A stretch of DNA of 64,000 nucleotides from Gilvimarinus polysaccharolyticus (GTDB taxonomy: Bacteria > Pseudomonadota > Gammaproteobacteria > Pseudomonadales > Cellvibrionaceae). Positions 17,360-26,560 of the stretch are shown here, piece by piece (the first letter of the stretch is position 1; every line of letters starts with the position of its first letter). The stretch is taken from NCBI RefSeq assembly GCF_001187555.1, contig NZ_LFIJ01000002.1, positions 1,426,545-1,490,544 on the forward strand, read 5' to 3'. Under the pieces are notes generated by a model. The model saw only the letters and a list, made by a program, of their open reading frames with translations, searched no databases and was not told where the DNA came from. Both the position numbers and the translations under genes were made by a program.

Positions 17360-18157
17360 ATGAGCGAAGCTGCAGCTTGTAACGCTGAATTATCGAGTTC
17401 ACCTATGGTGAGTATCGTTATGCCAGTGTTTAATGCGCAGGAGACAATAGCTCGAGCCATTGCCTCGGTACAAGCTCAGAGTTACCCTCACTGGGAGTTG
17501 TGGCTGGTGGATGATGCCTCGACCGATGCGACAGTAGCGCAGGCAACAAGCTATGCCGGTCAAGATGCGCGAATCAATTTAATCCAGTTGCCGAGCAATA
17601 GCGGCTCACCTGCGGCGCCTCGTAATGCGGCATTAGCACGAGCGCGCGGCGATTTTATTGCCTTTCTCGATGCCGACGATGCTTGGGAGGCTAATAAACT
17701 TGAGCTGCAATTGGCCGCGATGCAGCACTCGCAAGCGGCTATAAGTTGCACTGGTACAAAAGTAGTGTGCGCTACGCAGAGCAAAGCTTATGTGCGTACA
17801 CCGCCATTACAGGCAAGCTATAAATCATTGTTAAAACAAAACACGTTAGTGTGCTCGAGTGTCATGATTGATACTGCCGTGTTGGAGGAGCGCTTGTTTC
17901 CGCTAGTGGGGCACGAGGATTACGCGCTGTGGCTGGAGCTTACGCGAGCGGGGTGTTCGGTGCTGGGGGTGCCGGATAGTTTGACGATCTATACCGTTAG
18001 CGCTAATTCTGTTTCGGCCAATAAGCTAAAAGTATTGCCATATTTTTGGAAGATTTATCATCAACGTGAAGGCTTTTCGCCTATTAAAGCCTTGTTGTTG
18101 ACATTACGTTACGCATGGCTTGCCCGTAAGCGCGCGTTTAATCATATTCGCGCCTAA
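17360..18157 (+). CDS. Family 2 glycosyltransferase
   Basis: GT-A fold sugar transferase, 265 aa. The nucleotide-binding core VSIVMPVFNAQETIARAI is at about 16-33, VDDASTDAT at about 52-60 and the metal-binding FLDADDAW at about 95-102; the acceptor side includes HEDYALWLEL near 190. It starts 3 bases after the giant transferase and is surely co-transcribed. The last 20 bases overlap the 3' end of the facing GT2 gene on the other strand. Substrate unknown; WbbL/WcaA-like proteins are the nearest general type. Confidence 0.9.
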   Translation: MSEAAACNAELSSSPMVSIVMPVFNAQETIARAIASVQAQSYPHWELWLVDDASTDATVAQATSYAGQDARINLIQLPSNSGSPAAPRNAALARARGDFIAFLDADDAWEANKLELQLAAMQHSQAAISCTGTKVVCATQSKAYVRTPPLQASYKSLLKQNTLVCSSVMIDTAVLEERLFPLVGHEDYALWLELTRAGCSVLGVPDSLTIYTVSANSVSANKLKVLPYFWKIYHQREGFSPIKALLLTLRYAWLARKRAFNHIRA

Positions 18158-18887
18158 GTTTTCGTTTTCGTAAACTTAGGGTTGCTAGTGCGGCTAACAT
18201 GCCCAGCCGACTCTTGGCTATTTTGTACCAAGGACGGCGTGTTGGCGTTGATACATTGCTTGCGTGTTGTCGCTTAACGAGTACATCGTTGTCTAAATGA
18301 GTCATTGCTTGATCGATATTGCCGGCCATTGCTATCCATAAATCATGCGATTCTACATACGATGGGATTGGTAGAATCTGCCGCTTCAATTCTTGACGAA
18401 AAGCCATAGCGCAGCCGTAGTAAGGTCTTGTTCCCTGTAATATCCCCCAGAGATTAGCTGTATAACGGCCGCTGTCAGATGCATATAGACGGCGCTTTTG
18501 GGGTGGGTGTATTGTTTTTCCATGCTGGTCTATATCAGAAAAATTACCGGCGACAACTAAGCAAGTCGGTGAGTTAAGCGCCGCTTTGATGGGTGCTAAG
18601 CGTTTTTCTGGCCACACATCATCTTGATCAGCTAAGACAATCACTGTGCCTTTAGCTTGAGAGATTGCTTTGGCAAAGCTCGCGACATGGCCCAAGCATT
18701 GGGCATTTTGCTGGAGTTTAATACGGCCATCTTGCTGCGCTCGAATAATACTGACGGTGTTATCTGCAGAGTCGTCATCAACAATAATGAGCTCATCCTC
18801 GAGCGCCAGCTCGGCTAAAATGCTGTCGAGCTGGCTGACAATAAATGCTTCACCATTGTGAGTGGCCATGCAGACGCTAATGGTCAT
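18138..18887 (-). CDS. Family 2 glycosyltransferase, possible rhamnosyltransferase
   Basis: GT2 enzyme of 249 residues with ISVCMATHNGEAFIVSQLDS at the N-terminus, IIVDDDSADNT at about 33-43 and the DXD region VLADQDDVWPEKR at about 83-95, a form often found in rhamnosyl transferases. It is the last gene of the rmlBACD operon, 6 bases after rmlD, which fits use of dTDP-rhamnose (inference). It converges on and overlaps the GT2 gene of the opposite strand by 20 bases. Confidence 0.88.
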   Translation of the reverse strand: MTISVCMATHNGEAFIVSQLDSILAELALEDELIIVDDDSADNTVSIIRAQQDGRIKLQQNAQCLGHVASFAKAISQAKGTVIVLADQDDVWPEKRLAPIKAALNSPTCLVVAGNFSDIDQHGKTIHPPQKRRLYASDSGRYTANLWGILQGTRPYYGCAMAFRQELKRQILPIPSYVESHDLWIAMAGNIDQAMTHLDNDVLVKRQHASNVSTPTRRPWYKIAKSRLGMLAALATLSLRKRKLRREYD

Positions 18888-18893
18888 GCTTAA

Positions 18894-19769
18894 TTACCCT
18901 AAAAATTCTGGCAGTGCTTTTTGCAAAGAGGATAGCCAGTGGGGGATGGTTAGGTCAAAATCTTGTTTGATTTTAGCCTTCCATAATAAACTCATATGAG
19001 GGCGCTGCGCCGGCGTTGGATACTGCTCGGTGGTGATGGGGGTCAGTGCGCAATCAAGTGTTTGCTGTTGCATGATGCTCCAGGCAAAATCGTACCAGCT
19101 GCATACGCCTTCATTGCTGTAGTGATAAATCTCGGCACGCTTGTCTGCCAGTTTACCGCTGAGGAGTATATCAATAAGCGCTTGGGCTAGATCGCGCGCC
19201 CAGGTGGGGCTGCCAATTTGATCGCTAACAACGTTTAAACTTGTGCGCTCGCGGCCTAAGCGGCTCATGGTGGTGACAAAGTTATTGCCAAATGCAGAGT
19301 AAACCCAGCTGGTGCGAACAATAATGCCAGCCGCACCGCTTGCGGCAAATGCTTGCTCGCCAGCGAGCTTGGTATGGCCGTAAACGCTTTGCGGATCTGC
19401 GCTGTCAGCTTCGCGGTAGGGGTGATATTGCTTGCCGTTAAATACGTAATCAGTGGATACGTGAATAAGACTGGCGGCAATATTTTTTGCGCTTTGGGCT
19501 AACTGTGCCACCGCTAAGTGATTGATTGCATCGGCAAGTTCTGGCTCCGATTCGGCTTTATCGACTGCGGTGTAAGCGCCACAATTAATAATAATGTTGG
19601 GCTGTAGCTCGTTTAGCTGTCGCGCGATAGCGGTTCGGTCGGTTAAATCCAGCGCGGCTCGATCGGCAAAGTGCCAATCTATAGCATTATACTGTTTGCT
19701 CAGTTGTGCCAGCTCACTCCCTAGTTGGCCATTGGCACCGGTGACTAAAATACACAGACGCTTAGGCAT
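18894..19769 (-). CDS. rfbD: dTDP-4-dehydrorhamnose reductase RmlD
   Basis: Last step of dTDP-L-rhamnose synthesis: NAD(P)H reduction of dTDP-4-keto-rhamnose. Short-chain dehydrogenase fold: nucleotide motif VTGANGQLGSELAQL at about 10-23, VSTDYVFNG, and catalytic YGHTK. The start at 19769 ([14 protein letters not shown]) overlaps the rmlC end by 8 bases and is preferred over the ATG at 19790, which would overlap by 29. The 291 residues are of standard length. Confidence 0.95.
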   Translation of the reverse strand: MPKRLCILVTGANGQLGSELAQLSKQYNAIDWHFADRAALDLTDRTAIARQLNELQPNIIINCGAYTAVDKAESEPELADAINHLAVAQLAQSAKNIAASLIHVSTDYVFNGKQYHPYREADSADPQSVYGHTKLAGEQAFAASGAAGIIVRTSWVYSAFGNNFVTTMSRLGRERTSLNVVSDQIGSPTWARDLAQALIDILLSGKLADKRAEIYHYSNEGVCSWYDFAWSIMQQQTLDCALTPITTEQYPTPAQRPHMSLLWKAKIKQDFDLTIPHWLSSLQKALPEFLG

Positions 19770-20352
19770 AATAATTTTTACCGTACTCAAATAACGTGTC
19801 AGGGGCGGTTTGTTGTCGTGTTAATAATGTTGGCTGTTGGGCATCTTTGGCCGAGGTGACAAGCTGGCTGGTGTTTAGCTGCCAGTTAATGCCTAGTGCG
19901 GCGTCGTTATAATGAATGCCGCAGTCGTGCTCGGGGGCGTAATGGTTATCTACTTTGTAGGCAAATATTGCTTGCTCGCTAAGCACAACAAAACCGTGAG
20001 CAAAGCCCCGGGGTACAAATAATTGATGTTTATTACTGCCACTTAAATGCGCTTTTACATGTTGGCCAAAGGTCGGGCTGCCGACGCGAATATCAACAGC
20101 TATATCTATAACCTCGCCACTTATAACCCGTACTAGTTTACTTTGTGCGTGAGGTGGCAGCTGATAATGTAAGCCACGTAATACGCCGCGCGACGATAGT
20201 GATTCGTTATCTTGGTTGAAGTTAACACTATGACCTAACGTTTGTTCGAGTTGATCTTTGCGAAAGGATTCAAAAAAATAGCCGCGCTCATCGCCGTGTA
20301 CGGCGGGCTCGATTAAAATAACATCGGCTATTGCCTGGCGGGTCAGTTTCAT
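19762..20352 (-). CDS. rfbC: dTDP-4-dehydrorhamnose 3,5-epimerase RmlC
   Basis: Cupin epimerase converting dTDP-4-keto-6-deoxyglucose to the rhamnose configuration. Visible marks: [12 protein letters not shown] near 19-30, GVLRGLHYQ with the catalytic His near 56-64, [14 protein letters not shown], and [11 protein letters not shown]. At 196 aa it is slightly longer than usual (about 180) because of its C-terminal tail. The ATG overlaps the rmlA stop (ATGA). Confidence 0.96.
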   Translation of the reverse strand: MKLTRQAIADVILIEPAVHGDERGYFFESFRKDQLEQTLGHSVNFNQDNESLSSRGVLRGLHYQLPPHAQSKLVRVISGEVIDIAVDIRVGSPTFGQHVKAHLSGSNKHQLFVPRGFAHGFVVLSEQAIFAYKVDNHYAPEHDCGIHYNDAALGINWQLNTSQLVTSAKDAQQPTLLTRQQTAPDTLFEYGKNYYA

Positions 20353-21233
20353 CTTGGAGTGTCCTCGGCGGCGCGGGTTAGTAAGTATTGGCCGTACTGA
20401 TTTTTTGCCAGCGGTGCGGCGAGATCGTGTAAATCTTGTTTGCTTATATAGCCCAGCTCGTAGGCGATCTCTTCTATGCAGGCAATTTTTAAACCTTGGC
20501 GTTTTTCAATGGTTTCTATAAATTGCGCTGCCTCGAGCAAGCTCTCGTGGGTGCCGGTATCGAGCCATGCATAGCCGCGCCCCATTAGCTCGACTTTAAG
20601 TCGGTCACTATCTAGGTACATCTGATTGATGCTGGTGATTTCTAGCTCGCCTCGATCTGATGGCTGAACTTGTTTGGCTTTGGCGACAACGTCGTTGGGG
20701 TAAAAATATAAGCCAGTAACAGCAAAATTTGATTTGGGCTTTTGCGGCTTCTCTTCGATACTAATGGCATGGCCGTTTGTGTCAAAATCTACCACGCCAT
20801 AACGTTCTGGATCGTGTACGTGATAGCCAAATACGGTGGCTTGGTTGTTGTCGGCGTTAGTCACAGCGTGAGCCAAAGTTTCGCTTAAATGGTGGCCGTA
20901 ATAAATATTGTCGCCCAGTACCAAACAGACAGAGTCATTGCCAATAAATTCTTCGCCTAAAATAAACGCTTGTGCCAGCCCGTCGGGAGAGGGTTGAACA
21001 ATATATTCAAACGTTAAGCCTAAGCTTGCCCCATCACCCAGCAACCTTTTAAAGCTGGGCTGGTCCTCAGGTGTGGTAATGATGAGAATATGACGAATAC
21101 CCGCCAACATTAAAATAGACAGCGGGTAGTAGATCATTGGCTTGTCGTACACGGGGATCAGTTGTTTAGAAACCCCTTGGGTAATTGGGTATAAACGTGT
21201 GCCGCTTCCGCCGGCTAAGATTATGCCTTTCAT
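20349..21233 (-). CDS. rfbA: Glucose-1-phosphate thymidylyltransferase RmlA
   Basis: First step of dTDP-rhamnose synthesis, joining dTTP and glucose-1-phosphate. The signature [20 protein letters not shown] follows MKGIILA at the N-terminus, and DNIYYG and [12 protein letters not shown] are family marks. The start at 21233 (ATGA overlap with the rmlB stop) gives 294 aa, the standard length; the frame extends to 21290 but that adds 19 residues absent from the family. Confidence 0.97.
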   Translation of the reverse strand: MKGIILAGGSGTRLYPITQGVSKQLIPVYDKPMIYYPLSILMLAGIRHILIITTPEDQPSFKRLLGDGASLGLTFEYIVQPSPDGLAQAFILGEEFIGNDSVCLVLGDNIYYGHHLSETLAHAVTNADNNQATVFGYHVHDPERYGVVDFDTNGHAISIEEKPQKPKSNFAVTGLYFYPNDVVAKAKQVQPSDRGELEITSINQMYLDSDRLKVELMGRGYAWLDTGTHESLLEAAQFIETIEKRQGLKIACIEEIAYELGYISKQDLHDLAAPLAKNQYGQYLLTRAAEDTPR

Positions 21234-22297
21234 GTTTTTGCTCCTATGCGTTCTAACTGGTAGGCGCCGCTTAACACGTTTTGCCACCAAGCCTCATTGT
21301 TTAGATACCACAGTACGGTTTTACGCAGGCCGCTACTAAAAGTCTCTTGCGGGGTCCAGTTTAGTTCGCGAGCGATTTTGCTGGCGTCAATGGCGTAGCG
21401 TACATCGTGGCCCGGACGATCTTTTACGTAGGTGATTAAATCTTCAAAGCGTTTAACGTCGGCAGGTTTACGAGCGCTTGCCAGTTCTTCTAATAGCTCA
21501 CATAAAAGTTTTACTACCTCTATGTTGCGCACTTCATTGTGGCCGCCAATATTGTAGGTTTCGCCCACTTTACCTTGAGTAATAACGCGCACCAAGGCAC
21601 GGGCGTGATCTTCTACGTATAGCCAATCGCGTATTTGGTTGCCATCGCCGTAAATAGGCAATGGTTTGCCGGCCAGTGCATTGAGAATCATGTGCGGGAT
21701 GAGTTTTTCTGGAAAGTGACACGGGCCGTAGTTATTGGAGCAATTGGTGATTAATACCGGTAAGCCGTAGGTGCGCAGCCAAGCGCGGGCTAAGTGATCG
21801 GAGCTGGCTTTACTGGCCGAATACGGCGAGCTTGGGGCGTAAGAGGTCGTCTCGGTAAAGAGATCGGTTGTGCCTTCTAAGTCGCCATACACTTCATCGG
21901 TCGAGACGTGATGAAAGCGAAAGTTGGCTTTTTTATCACCGGATAAAGCGTCCCAATAACGACGCGCCTGCTCGAGTAAATTAAATGTGCCTAAAATATT
22001 GGTTTGCATAAACTCACCGGCGTGGTCGATAGAGCGATCCACGTGGCTCTCTGCGGCCAAATGCATAATTGCGTCGGGTTGTTGCTCGCGCAAAATATCG
22101 GCAATAGCGCTGGCATCGCAAATATCCATTTGCACAAATTGATAGCGACTATTATTGGCGACTTCATTCAAAGAGGCGAGGTTGCCCGCGTAGGTGAGTT
22201 TGTCCAAATTGATAACGTGATGTTCGGTGTCGTTAATCAAGTGGCGAATCACGGCAGAGCCGATAAATCCGGCGCCGCCGGTAACAATAATTTTCAT
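21230..22297 (-). CDS. rfbB: dTDP-glucose 4,6-dehydratase RmlB
   Basis: NAD-dependent dehydratase, second step of dTDP-rhamnose synthesis. Extended SDR fold: [14 protein letters not shown] at about 7-20, [14 protein letters not shown] near 80-93, the catalytic STDEVYGDL, and [11 protein letters not shown] with the Tyr/Lys pair. First gene of the operon rmlB-A-C-D-GT2. Its promoter must lie in the 200 bases shared with the divergent membrane-protein gene. 355 aa, normal length. Confidence 0.97.
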   Translation of the reverse strand: MKIIVTGGAGFIGSAVIRHLINDTEHHVINLDKLTYAGNLASLNEVANNSRYQFVQMDICDASAIADILREQQPDAIMHLAAESHVDRSIDHAGEFMQTNILGTFNLLEQARRYWDALSGDKKANFRFHHVSTDEVYGDLEGTTDLFTETTSYAPSSPYSASKASSDHLARAWLRTYGLPVLITNCSNNYGPCHFPEKLIPHMILNALAGKPLPIYGDGNQIRDWLYVEDHARALVRVITQGKVGETYNIGGHNEVRNIEVVKLLCELLEELASARKPADVKRFEDLITYVKDRPGHDVRYAIDASKIARELNWTPQETFSSGLRKTVLWYLNNEAWWQNVLSGAYQLERIGAKT

Positions 22298-22499
22298 GGA
22301 TTTGATGATGCGTCTCTGTCTGTGAGTTGGGTCTTACAAGCTGTGCGTCATGATAACGTAAGCGATTAGGGGGTTGTAGTAAAAAAGTTTGTCATCTGGC
22401 GCAAGAAGCATTATTGCAGTTGCACCAGCGTCTTAGGCTGATTATCGTACTATGGCGAGAGTTTTGCTTTTAACGTCAAACAATAATAAGGAACATTCT

Positions 22500-23549
22500 A
22501 TGTGGGACTTTAGTTTAATGAATGCCGTCAGGCTTATGGGCCGCACGCTACCGTTTATCGTGTTGCGTTTGTTGGTGTATGTGGGGATTGCGCTGGGGTA
22601 TATCTTAATTACCGGTATTGGCGCTGGCATTGGCTACGGCGTCACCGCTATTGGCGACGGTGATGGTGGCGGCGCTTTTATTGGTGGCGCGCTGGGTTTT
22701 GCGATTGTTAGCGGAATTTTGTATTGGGCGCGGGAGTATTTGCTGTATTTGATCAAGGCGGGCCATATTGCGGTGTTGGTCGAATTACTGCAGGGACGTG
22801 AGTTGCCGGCCGGTCGCGGGCAAATAGATCATGGCCAACAAGTGGTTAAAGAGCGTTTTAAAGAGGCGTCCGTATTATTTGGCGTAGACCAGCTGATTAA
22901 AGGCATTTTGCGTATGCTTAACCGGATGGTGATGTCGATCTCTAGAATGATTCCAATACCAGCGCTGCAACAGTTGGCGGGCTTGGTTAATCGAGTGATT
23001 AACACCTCATTAACTTACGTCGATGAGGTGATGTTGGCTTACAACATTAAGGTAGCTAGTGATAACCCTTGGCAGTCCAGTAAAGATGCCCTGATTTTGT
23101 ATGCGCAAAACTATAAGGTAATGCTAAAGAATGCCATATTCTTGATGCTGTTTATGTACATATCGGCGTTTGTCATCTTTTTACTCATATTGGCGCCGGT
23201 GGCGGCTATCGCCACCTTGTTTCCAGGGTCTGTGGGTGTTTGGTCATTCTTAAGCGCTGCATTGCTGGCTTGGAGCATCAAAGCGGCCTTGCTTGAGCCC
23301 TTGGCTGTAACCGCGATGATCGAGGTGTACTTTAAAACCATTGAGGGGCAAACGCCCAACCCCGAGTGGGACGAAAAACTCAGCAGCGCCTCTGATAAGT
23401 TTCGCGAGATGTCGCAAAAGGCCGCCAGTTACGTGAGTGATACTTTTGCCTCGAGCAATACCGCTACCTCAGCCGATGTTAAATCTGACGGTTCACCTGC
23501 ACCACAACTGGATATTAAAACCGACAACTCACCTAATAACGCGCCTTAG
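22500..23549 (+). CDS. Polytopic membrane protein of unknown function
   Basis: A 349-residue inner-membrane protein I do not recognise. Membrane segments are near 14-38 and 50-75 (glycine-rich, with GAGIGYGVTAIGDGDGGGAF between), and near 205-235 and 240-265. The C-terminal 60 residues are hydrophilic and end Pro/Asn-rich. The ATG at 22500 has AAGGAAC upstream; a start at 22452 would add 16 residues and lacks a good site. It is divergent from rmlB and precedes trpG, with no evident link to either. Confidence 0.75.
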   Translation: MWDFSLMNAVRLMGRTLPFIVLRLLVYVGIALGYILITGIGAGIGYGVTAIGDGDGGGAFIGGALGFAIVSGILYWAREYLLYLIKAGHIAVLVELLQGRELPAGRGQIDHGQQVVKERFKEASVLFGVDQLIKGILRMLNRMVMSISRMIPIPALQQLAGLVNRVINTSLTYVDEVMLAYNIKVASDNPWQSSKDALILYAQNYKVMLKNAIFLMLFMYISAFVIFLLILAPVAAIATLFPGSVGVWSFLSAALLAWSIKAALLEPLAVTAMIEVYFKTIEGQTPNPEWDEKLSSASDKFREMSQKAASYVSDTFASSNTATSADVKSDGSPAPQLDIKTDNSPNNAP

Positions 23550-23677
23550 TGGCGTTTGTATTAACGGCGTTTGACGTAGGCGGCGTACCACAGCCGCCCG
23601 AGCCTATTGATATTATTAGAGCTAAGGCCTAGCATTCGGCCCACTTTTGGGCCATTTGCCGGCGGTTTACCTGCGCT

Positions 23678-24286
23678 ATGCTGTTAATGATTGATAATTA
23701 CGACTCGTTTACTTACAACCTTGTGCATTATTTTGAGGATCTAGATTGCGAGGTGTTAGTGCGCCGTAACGATGCCATCACCGTGGCCGATATTGACGCA
23801 TTAGCGCCTTCCCATATTGTGATATCGCCCGGCCCTGGTCGGCCAGAAGATGCTGGGGTGTCTATGCCCGTTATCGGCGCTTTTTCTGGTAAAATTCCTA
23901 TTCTTGGCGTTTGCTTGGGGCACCAGTGTATTGCCCGCGTATTTGGTGCGCGTGTTGTTCATGCCGCCCGCGTTATGCACGGTAAAACGGCTAAGGTGGG
24001 GCATTCTGATGCTGGTGTGTTTCATGGTTTAAGTAACCCGCTGGAAGTCACTCGCTATCACTCACTGGTGGTAGATCCGGATACTTTACCTAGCTCATTG
24101 CGTGTTACCGCCTGGACGGAAGGCACTTATAGGCCGGGCCAAACACTCGAAGTCATGGGTTTGCAGAACAGTAGCGGCACAGTGCAAGGGGTGCAGTTTC
24201 ACCCCGAATCGGTTAAAACCCAGCAGGGGCATCAATTGCTGCAAACATTTATAACGGGCCCAGCTAATACGGGCGCTGCGCATTAA
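23678..24286 (+). CDS. trpG: Anthranilate synthase glutaminase subunit TrpG
   Basis: Class I glutamine amidotransferase giving ammonia to TrpE (or PabB) for anthranilate (or aminodeoxychorismate). [19 protein letters not shown] at the start, [12 protein letters not shown] near 49-60, nucleophile Cys79 in GVCLGHQCI and the His-Glu of FHPES near 175 complete the catalytic triad. 202 aa. It is followed by trpD and trpC without trpE, the split trpE / trpGDC arrangement known from pseudomonads and relatives. Confidence 0.96.
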   Translation: MLLMIDNYDSFTYNLVHYFEDLDCEVLVRRNDAITVADIDALAPSHIVISPGPGRPEDAGVSMPVIGAFSGKIPILGVCLGHQCIARVFGARVVHAARVMHGKTAKVGHSDAGVFHGLSNPLEVTRYHSLVVDPDTLPSSLRVTAWTEGTYRPGQTLEVMGLQNSSGTVQGVQFHPESVKTQQGHQLLQTFITGPANTGAAH

Positions 24287-24302
24287 TAACGAGGAGAATA
24301 TC

Positions 24303-25331
24303 GTGGATACTAAAACCGCGCTGGCGCGAATAGTAGAGCAAATAGACCTAAGCACCGATGAGATGATCGCGGTAATGCGCGAGGTAATGACCGGTGTTGC
24401 TACCGAGGCGCAAATAGGCGCCTTATTGCTGGGCCTGCGTATGAAGGGCGAAACCATTGATGAAATTACCGGTGCCGCAATGGTCATGCGCGAGCTGGCG
24501 TCTGGCGTCGAGATAGATGTCGATCACTTGGTCGATACCTGTGGCACCGGTGGCGATGGCGCCAATTTATTTAATGTCTCAACGGCCAGCGCTTTTGTCG
24601 TGGCCGCCGCCGGTGGCTATGTGGCAAAACATGGCAATCGCTCGGTCTCAAGCTCGACCGGCAGCGCCGATGTACTCGAGGCTGCGGGCATTAACCTGAA
24701 TATAACACCCGAGCAAGTTGGCCGTTGTGTCACCGAGTTGGGGGTGGGCTTTATGTTTGCGCCAGCTCATCACAGCGCCATGAAACACGCCATTGGCCCG
24801 CGCAAAGAGCTGGGCCTTAGGACGATCTTTAACATGCTGGGCCCCATGACCAACCCCGCCGGGGTTAAGCGTCAAGTGATCGGTGTGTTTAGCGATAAAC
24901 TTTGCCGCCCCATGGCCGAAGTACTGCAGCGTTTAGGCAGCGAGCACGTTATGGTGGTGCACGCGGCCGATGGTTTAGATGAGATAAGTCTGTCTCGCGA
25001 GACCCATGTGGCCGAGCTAAAAAATGGCAGCATTACCGAGTACACCATTAAGCCCGAAGATTTTGGTATCGCCAGCCAAAGCTTGATTGGCTTAACGGTT
25101 GACGATGCGCAAACGTCGCTGGCGCTTATTCAGGCCGCGCTCGCTAACGAGCACAATGATTTAGCCCACAAAGCCTCAGATATTATCGCTCTGAATGCTG
25201 GCGCCGCTATTTATGTCAGTGGCCTTGCCGATACTTTAGCGGAGGGGATAGCCCGAGCTCAAGACACTCTCGGCTCTGGGCTTGCGGGTGAAAAACTGCG
25301 CGAGTTGGTCGCTTTTACTGAATGCTTTTAA
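24303..25331 (+). CDS. trpD: Anthranilate phosphoribosyltransferase TrpD
   Basis: Joins anthranilate and PRPP in tryptophan synthesis. The GTG start at 24303 has a good site (GAGGAG) 7 bases upstream. Motifs: [17 protein letters not shown] at about 78-94 and [19 protein letters not shown] at about 106-124 (PRPP and metal binding). 342 aa, normal. Located 16 bases after trpG. Confidence 0.97.
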   Translation: MDTKTALARIVEQIDLSTDEMIAVMREVMTGVATEAQIGALLLGLRMKGETIDEITGAAMVMRELASGVEIDVDHLVDTCGTGGDGANLFNVSTASAFVVAAAGGYVAKHGNRSVSSSTGSADVLEAAGINLNITPEQVGRCVTELGVGFMFAPAHHSAMKHAIGPRKELGLRTIFNMLGPMTNPAGVKRQVIGVFSDKLCRPMAEVLQRLGSEHVMVVHAADGLDEISLSRETHVAELKNGSITEYTIKPEDFGIASQSLIGLTVDDAQTSLALIQAALANEHNDLAHKASDIIALNAGAAIYVSGLADTLAEGIARAQDTLGSGLAGEKLRELVAFTECF

Positions 25332-25388
25332 TAAGCTTGATATAAGACAGGGGCTCTTAAATAAGGGCCCTTAATAGGAGGCAAGGCG

Positions 25389-26198
25389 ATGACTGATACG
25401 CCCACTGTATTAAAAAAAATTATCTCTCGTAAATGGCAAGAGATAGCCGAGCGCAAAGCCGTTGTTAGTGTGGCGCAGCTTGAGCAGCAAGCTAAAGATG
25501 CCGACCCAGTACGGGGCTTTGTGCAGGCGCTAGAGCGCAAAGTCGCGGCCGGAGAGTCGGGCGTAATCGCTGAGATCAAAAAGGCCTCGCCCAGTAAAGG
25601 CGTGATTCGCGAAGACTTTGTCCCCGCCGATTTAGCTCGCAGTTACCAGCGCGGCGGCGCGGCTTGTTTGTCGGTGTTGACCGATGTGGATTTTTTTCAG
25701 GGTAGTGATGACTACCTGCGTCAAGCCCGCGCGGCAGTGTCACTGCCAGTGATTCGCAAAGATTTTATTGTCGATGAATACCAAGTGCTGGAAGCGCGCG
25801 CCATGGGCGCCGATTGCGTCTTGCTGATTGTGTCGGCTTTAAGCGTTGAGCGTTTGCGTGAGCTGAACGATTTTGCTTTGAGTTTAGGTTTAGATGTATT
25901 GGTGGAGGTGCACGATGCCGCCGAGCTGGAGCTGGCGCTGGCATTGCCCAACCGTTTGATTGGCATCAATAACCGTAATCTCCATACCTTTGAGGTTAGC
26001 CTGCAAACCACTTACGACTTATTGCCCCATATTGGCGACGATCGTTTAGTGGTAACCGAAAGTGGTATTTTGGCACCCGCTGATGTTAGTGCAATGCGTG
26101 CGCAAAACGTGAATGCCTTTTTGGTCGGCGAAGCTTTTATGCGCCAACCTGATCCGGGAGTGGCGTTGTCAGAGTTTTTCGCAAACGAGCCTTTGTAA
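25389..26198 (+). CDS. trpC: Indole-3-glycerol phosphate synthase TrpC
   Basis: TIM-barrel enzyme closing the indole ring. [18 protein letters not shown] at about 60-77 carries the catalytic Lys, [12 protein letters not shown] and [13 protein letters not shown] follow, and VTESGI lies near the C-terminus. A monofunctional TrpC of 269 aa, not fused to TrpF. It has a strong ribosome site (AGGAGG) and is followed 10 bases after its stop by a clear intrinsic terminator, so it ends the trpGDC operon. Confidence 0.97.
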   Translation: MTDTPTVLKKIISRKWQEIAERKAVVSVAQLEQQAKDADPVRGFVQALERKVAAGESGVIAEIKKASPSKGVIREDFVPADLARSYQRGGAACLSVLTDVDFFQGSDDYLRQARAAVSLPVIRKDFIVDEYQVLEARAMGADCVLLIVSALSVERLRELNDFALSLGLDVLVEVHDAAELELALALPNRLIGINNRNLHTFEVSLQTTYDLLPHIGDDRLVVTESGILAPADVSAMRAQNVNAFLVGEAFMRQPDPGVALSEFFANEPL

Positions 26199-26208
26199 TC
26201 GGTGCGAT

Positions 26209-26248
26209 AGACAAAGCAAGGTGCCCGTACCTTGCTTTGTCTTTATTG
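26209..26248 (+). terminator. Intrinsic terminator of trpGDC
   Basis: AGACAAAGCAAGGT (26209-26222) and ACCTTGCTTTGTCT (26229-26242) form a perfect 14-bp stem with a 6-base loop, followed by a short T-rich tail. Confidence 0.88.
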
Positions 26249-26486
26249 ATGTAGTTCTAGTTATAATTCCCCACGGTGTTAACTCTGTTGTTACTCTCAA
26301 TCAGTGTGTTTTTTAAGATATTTTTAGAGTGTTTGTGTATTTTTATCTTATCTCTGTGTTGTCATCTTCCTTTGTAAATTCCCGCTTTATGAGTATGGCG
26401 CCTGCAAGCGTTTATATGTAAAGAAACTCTAACCTCGACTATGTTTTGTGATGCTGCTGGACAGTGGCGTTTATTGGTGTAGTCTA

Positions 26487-26498
26487 GACAACGTTGTC
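26487..26498. promoter_or_regulatory. NagR/LacI-type operator before the hexosaminidase gene
   Basis: Perfect palindrome GACAACGTTGTC, followed by ATTT. A TAGACA overlapping its left side and TGCAAT 18 bases on could be -35 and -10, so repression would block RNA polymerase. It matches the core of LacI-family NagR boxes as I recall them from Xanthomonas and Alteromonadales. The same 12-mer occurs four more times in the window. Confidence 0.75.
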
Positions 26499-26560
26499 AT
26501 TTGACGGATGCAATCACATGCCGCTCAAGATATTAAGTGAATCTAGTTGGGGATATAACA

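Larger units (their letters stand above)
26199..26560. other. Intergenic region between trpC and the hexosaminidase gene
   Basis: Contains the trpC terminator, an AT-rich stretch at 26275-26400, and the perfect palindrome GACAACGTTGTC at 26487-26498, 63 bases before the hexosaminidase ATG. No further gene is seen. Confidence 0.8.

Noticed and set aside
20685-20696. GACAACGTCGTT inside rfbA, similar to the NagR box
   Set aside because: The palindrome is broken in the centre and right half, and the gene has no link to GlcNAc use.
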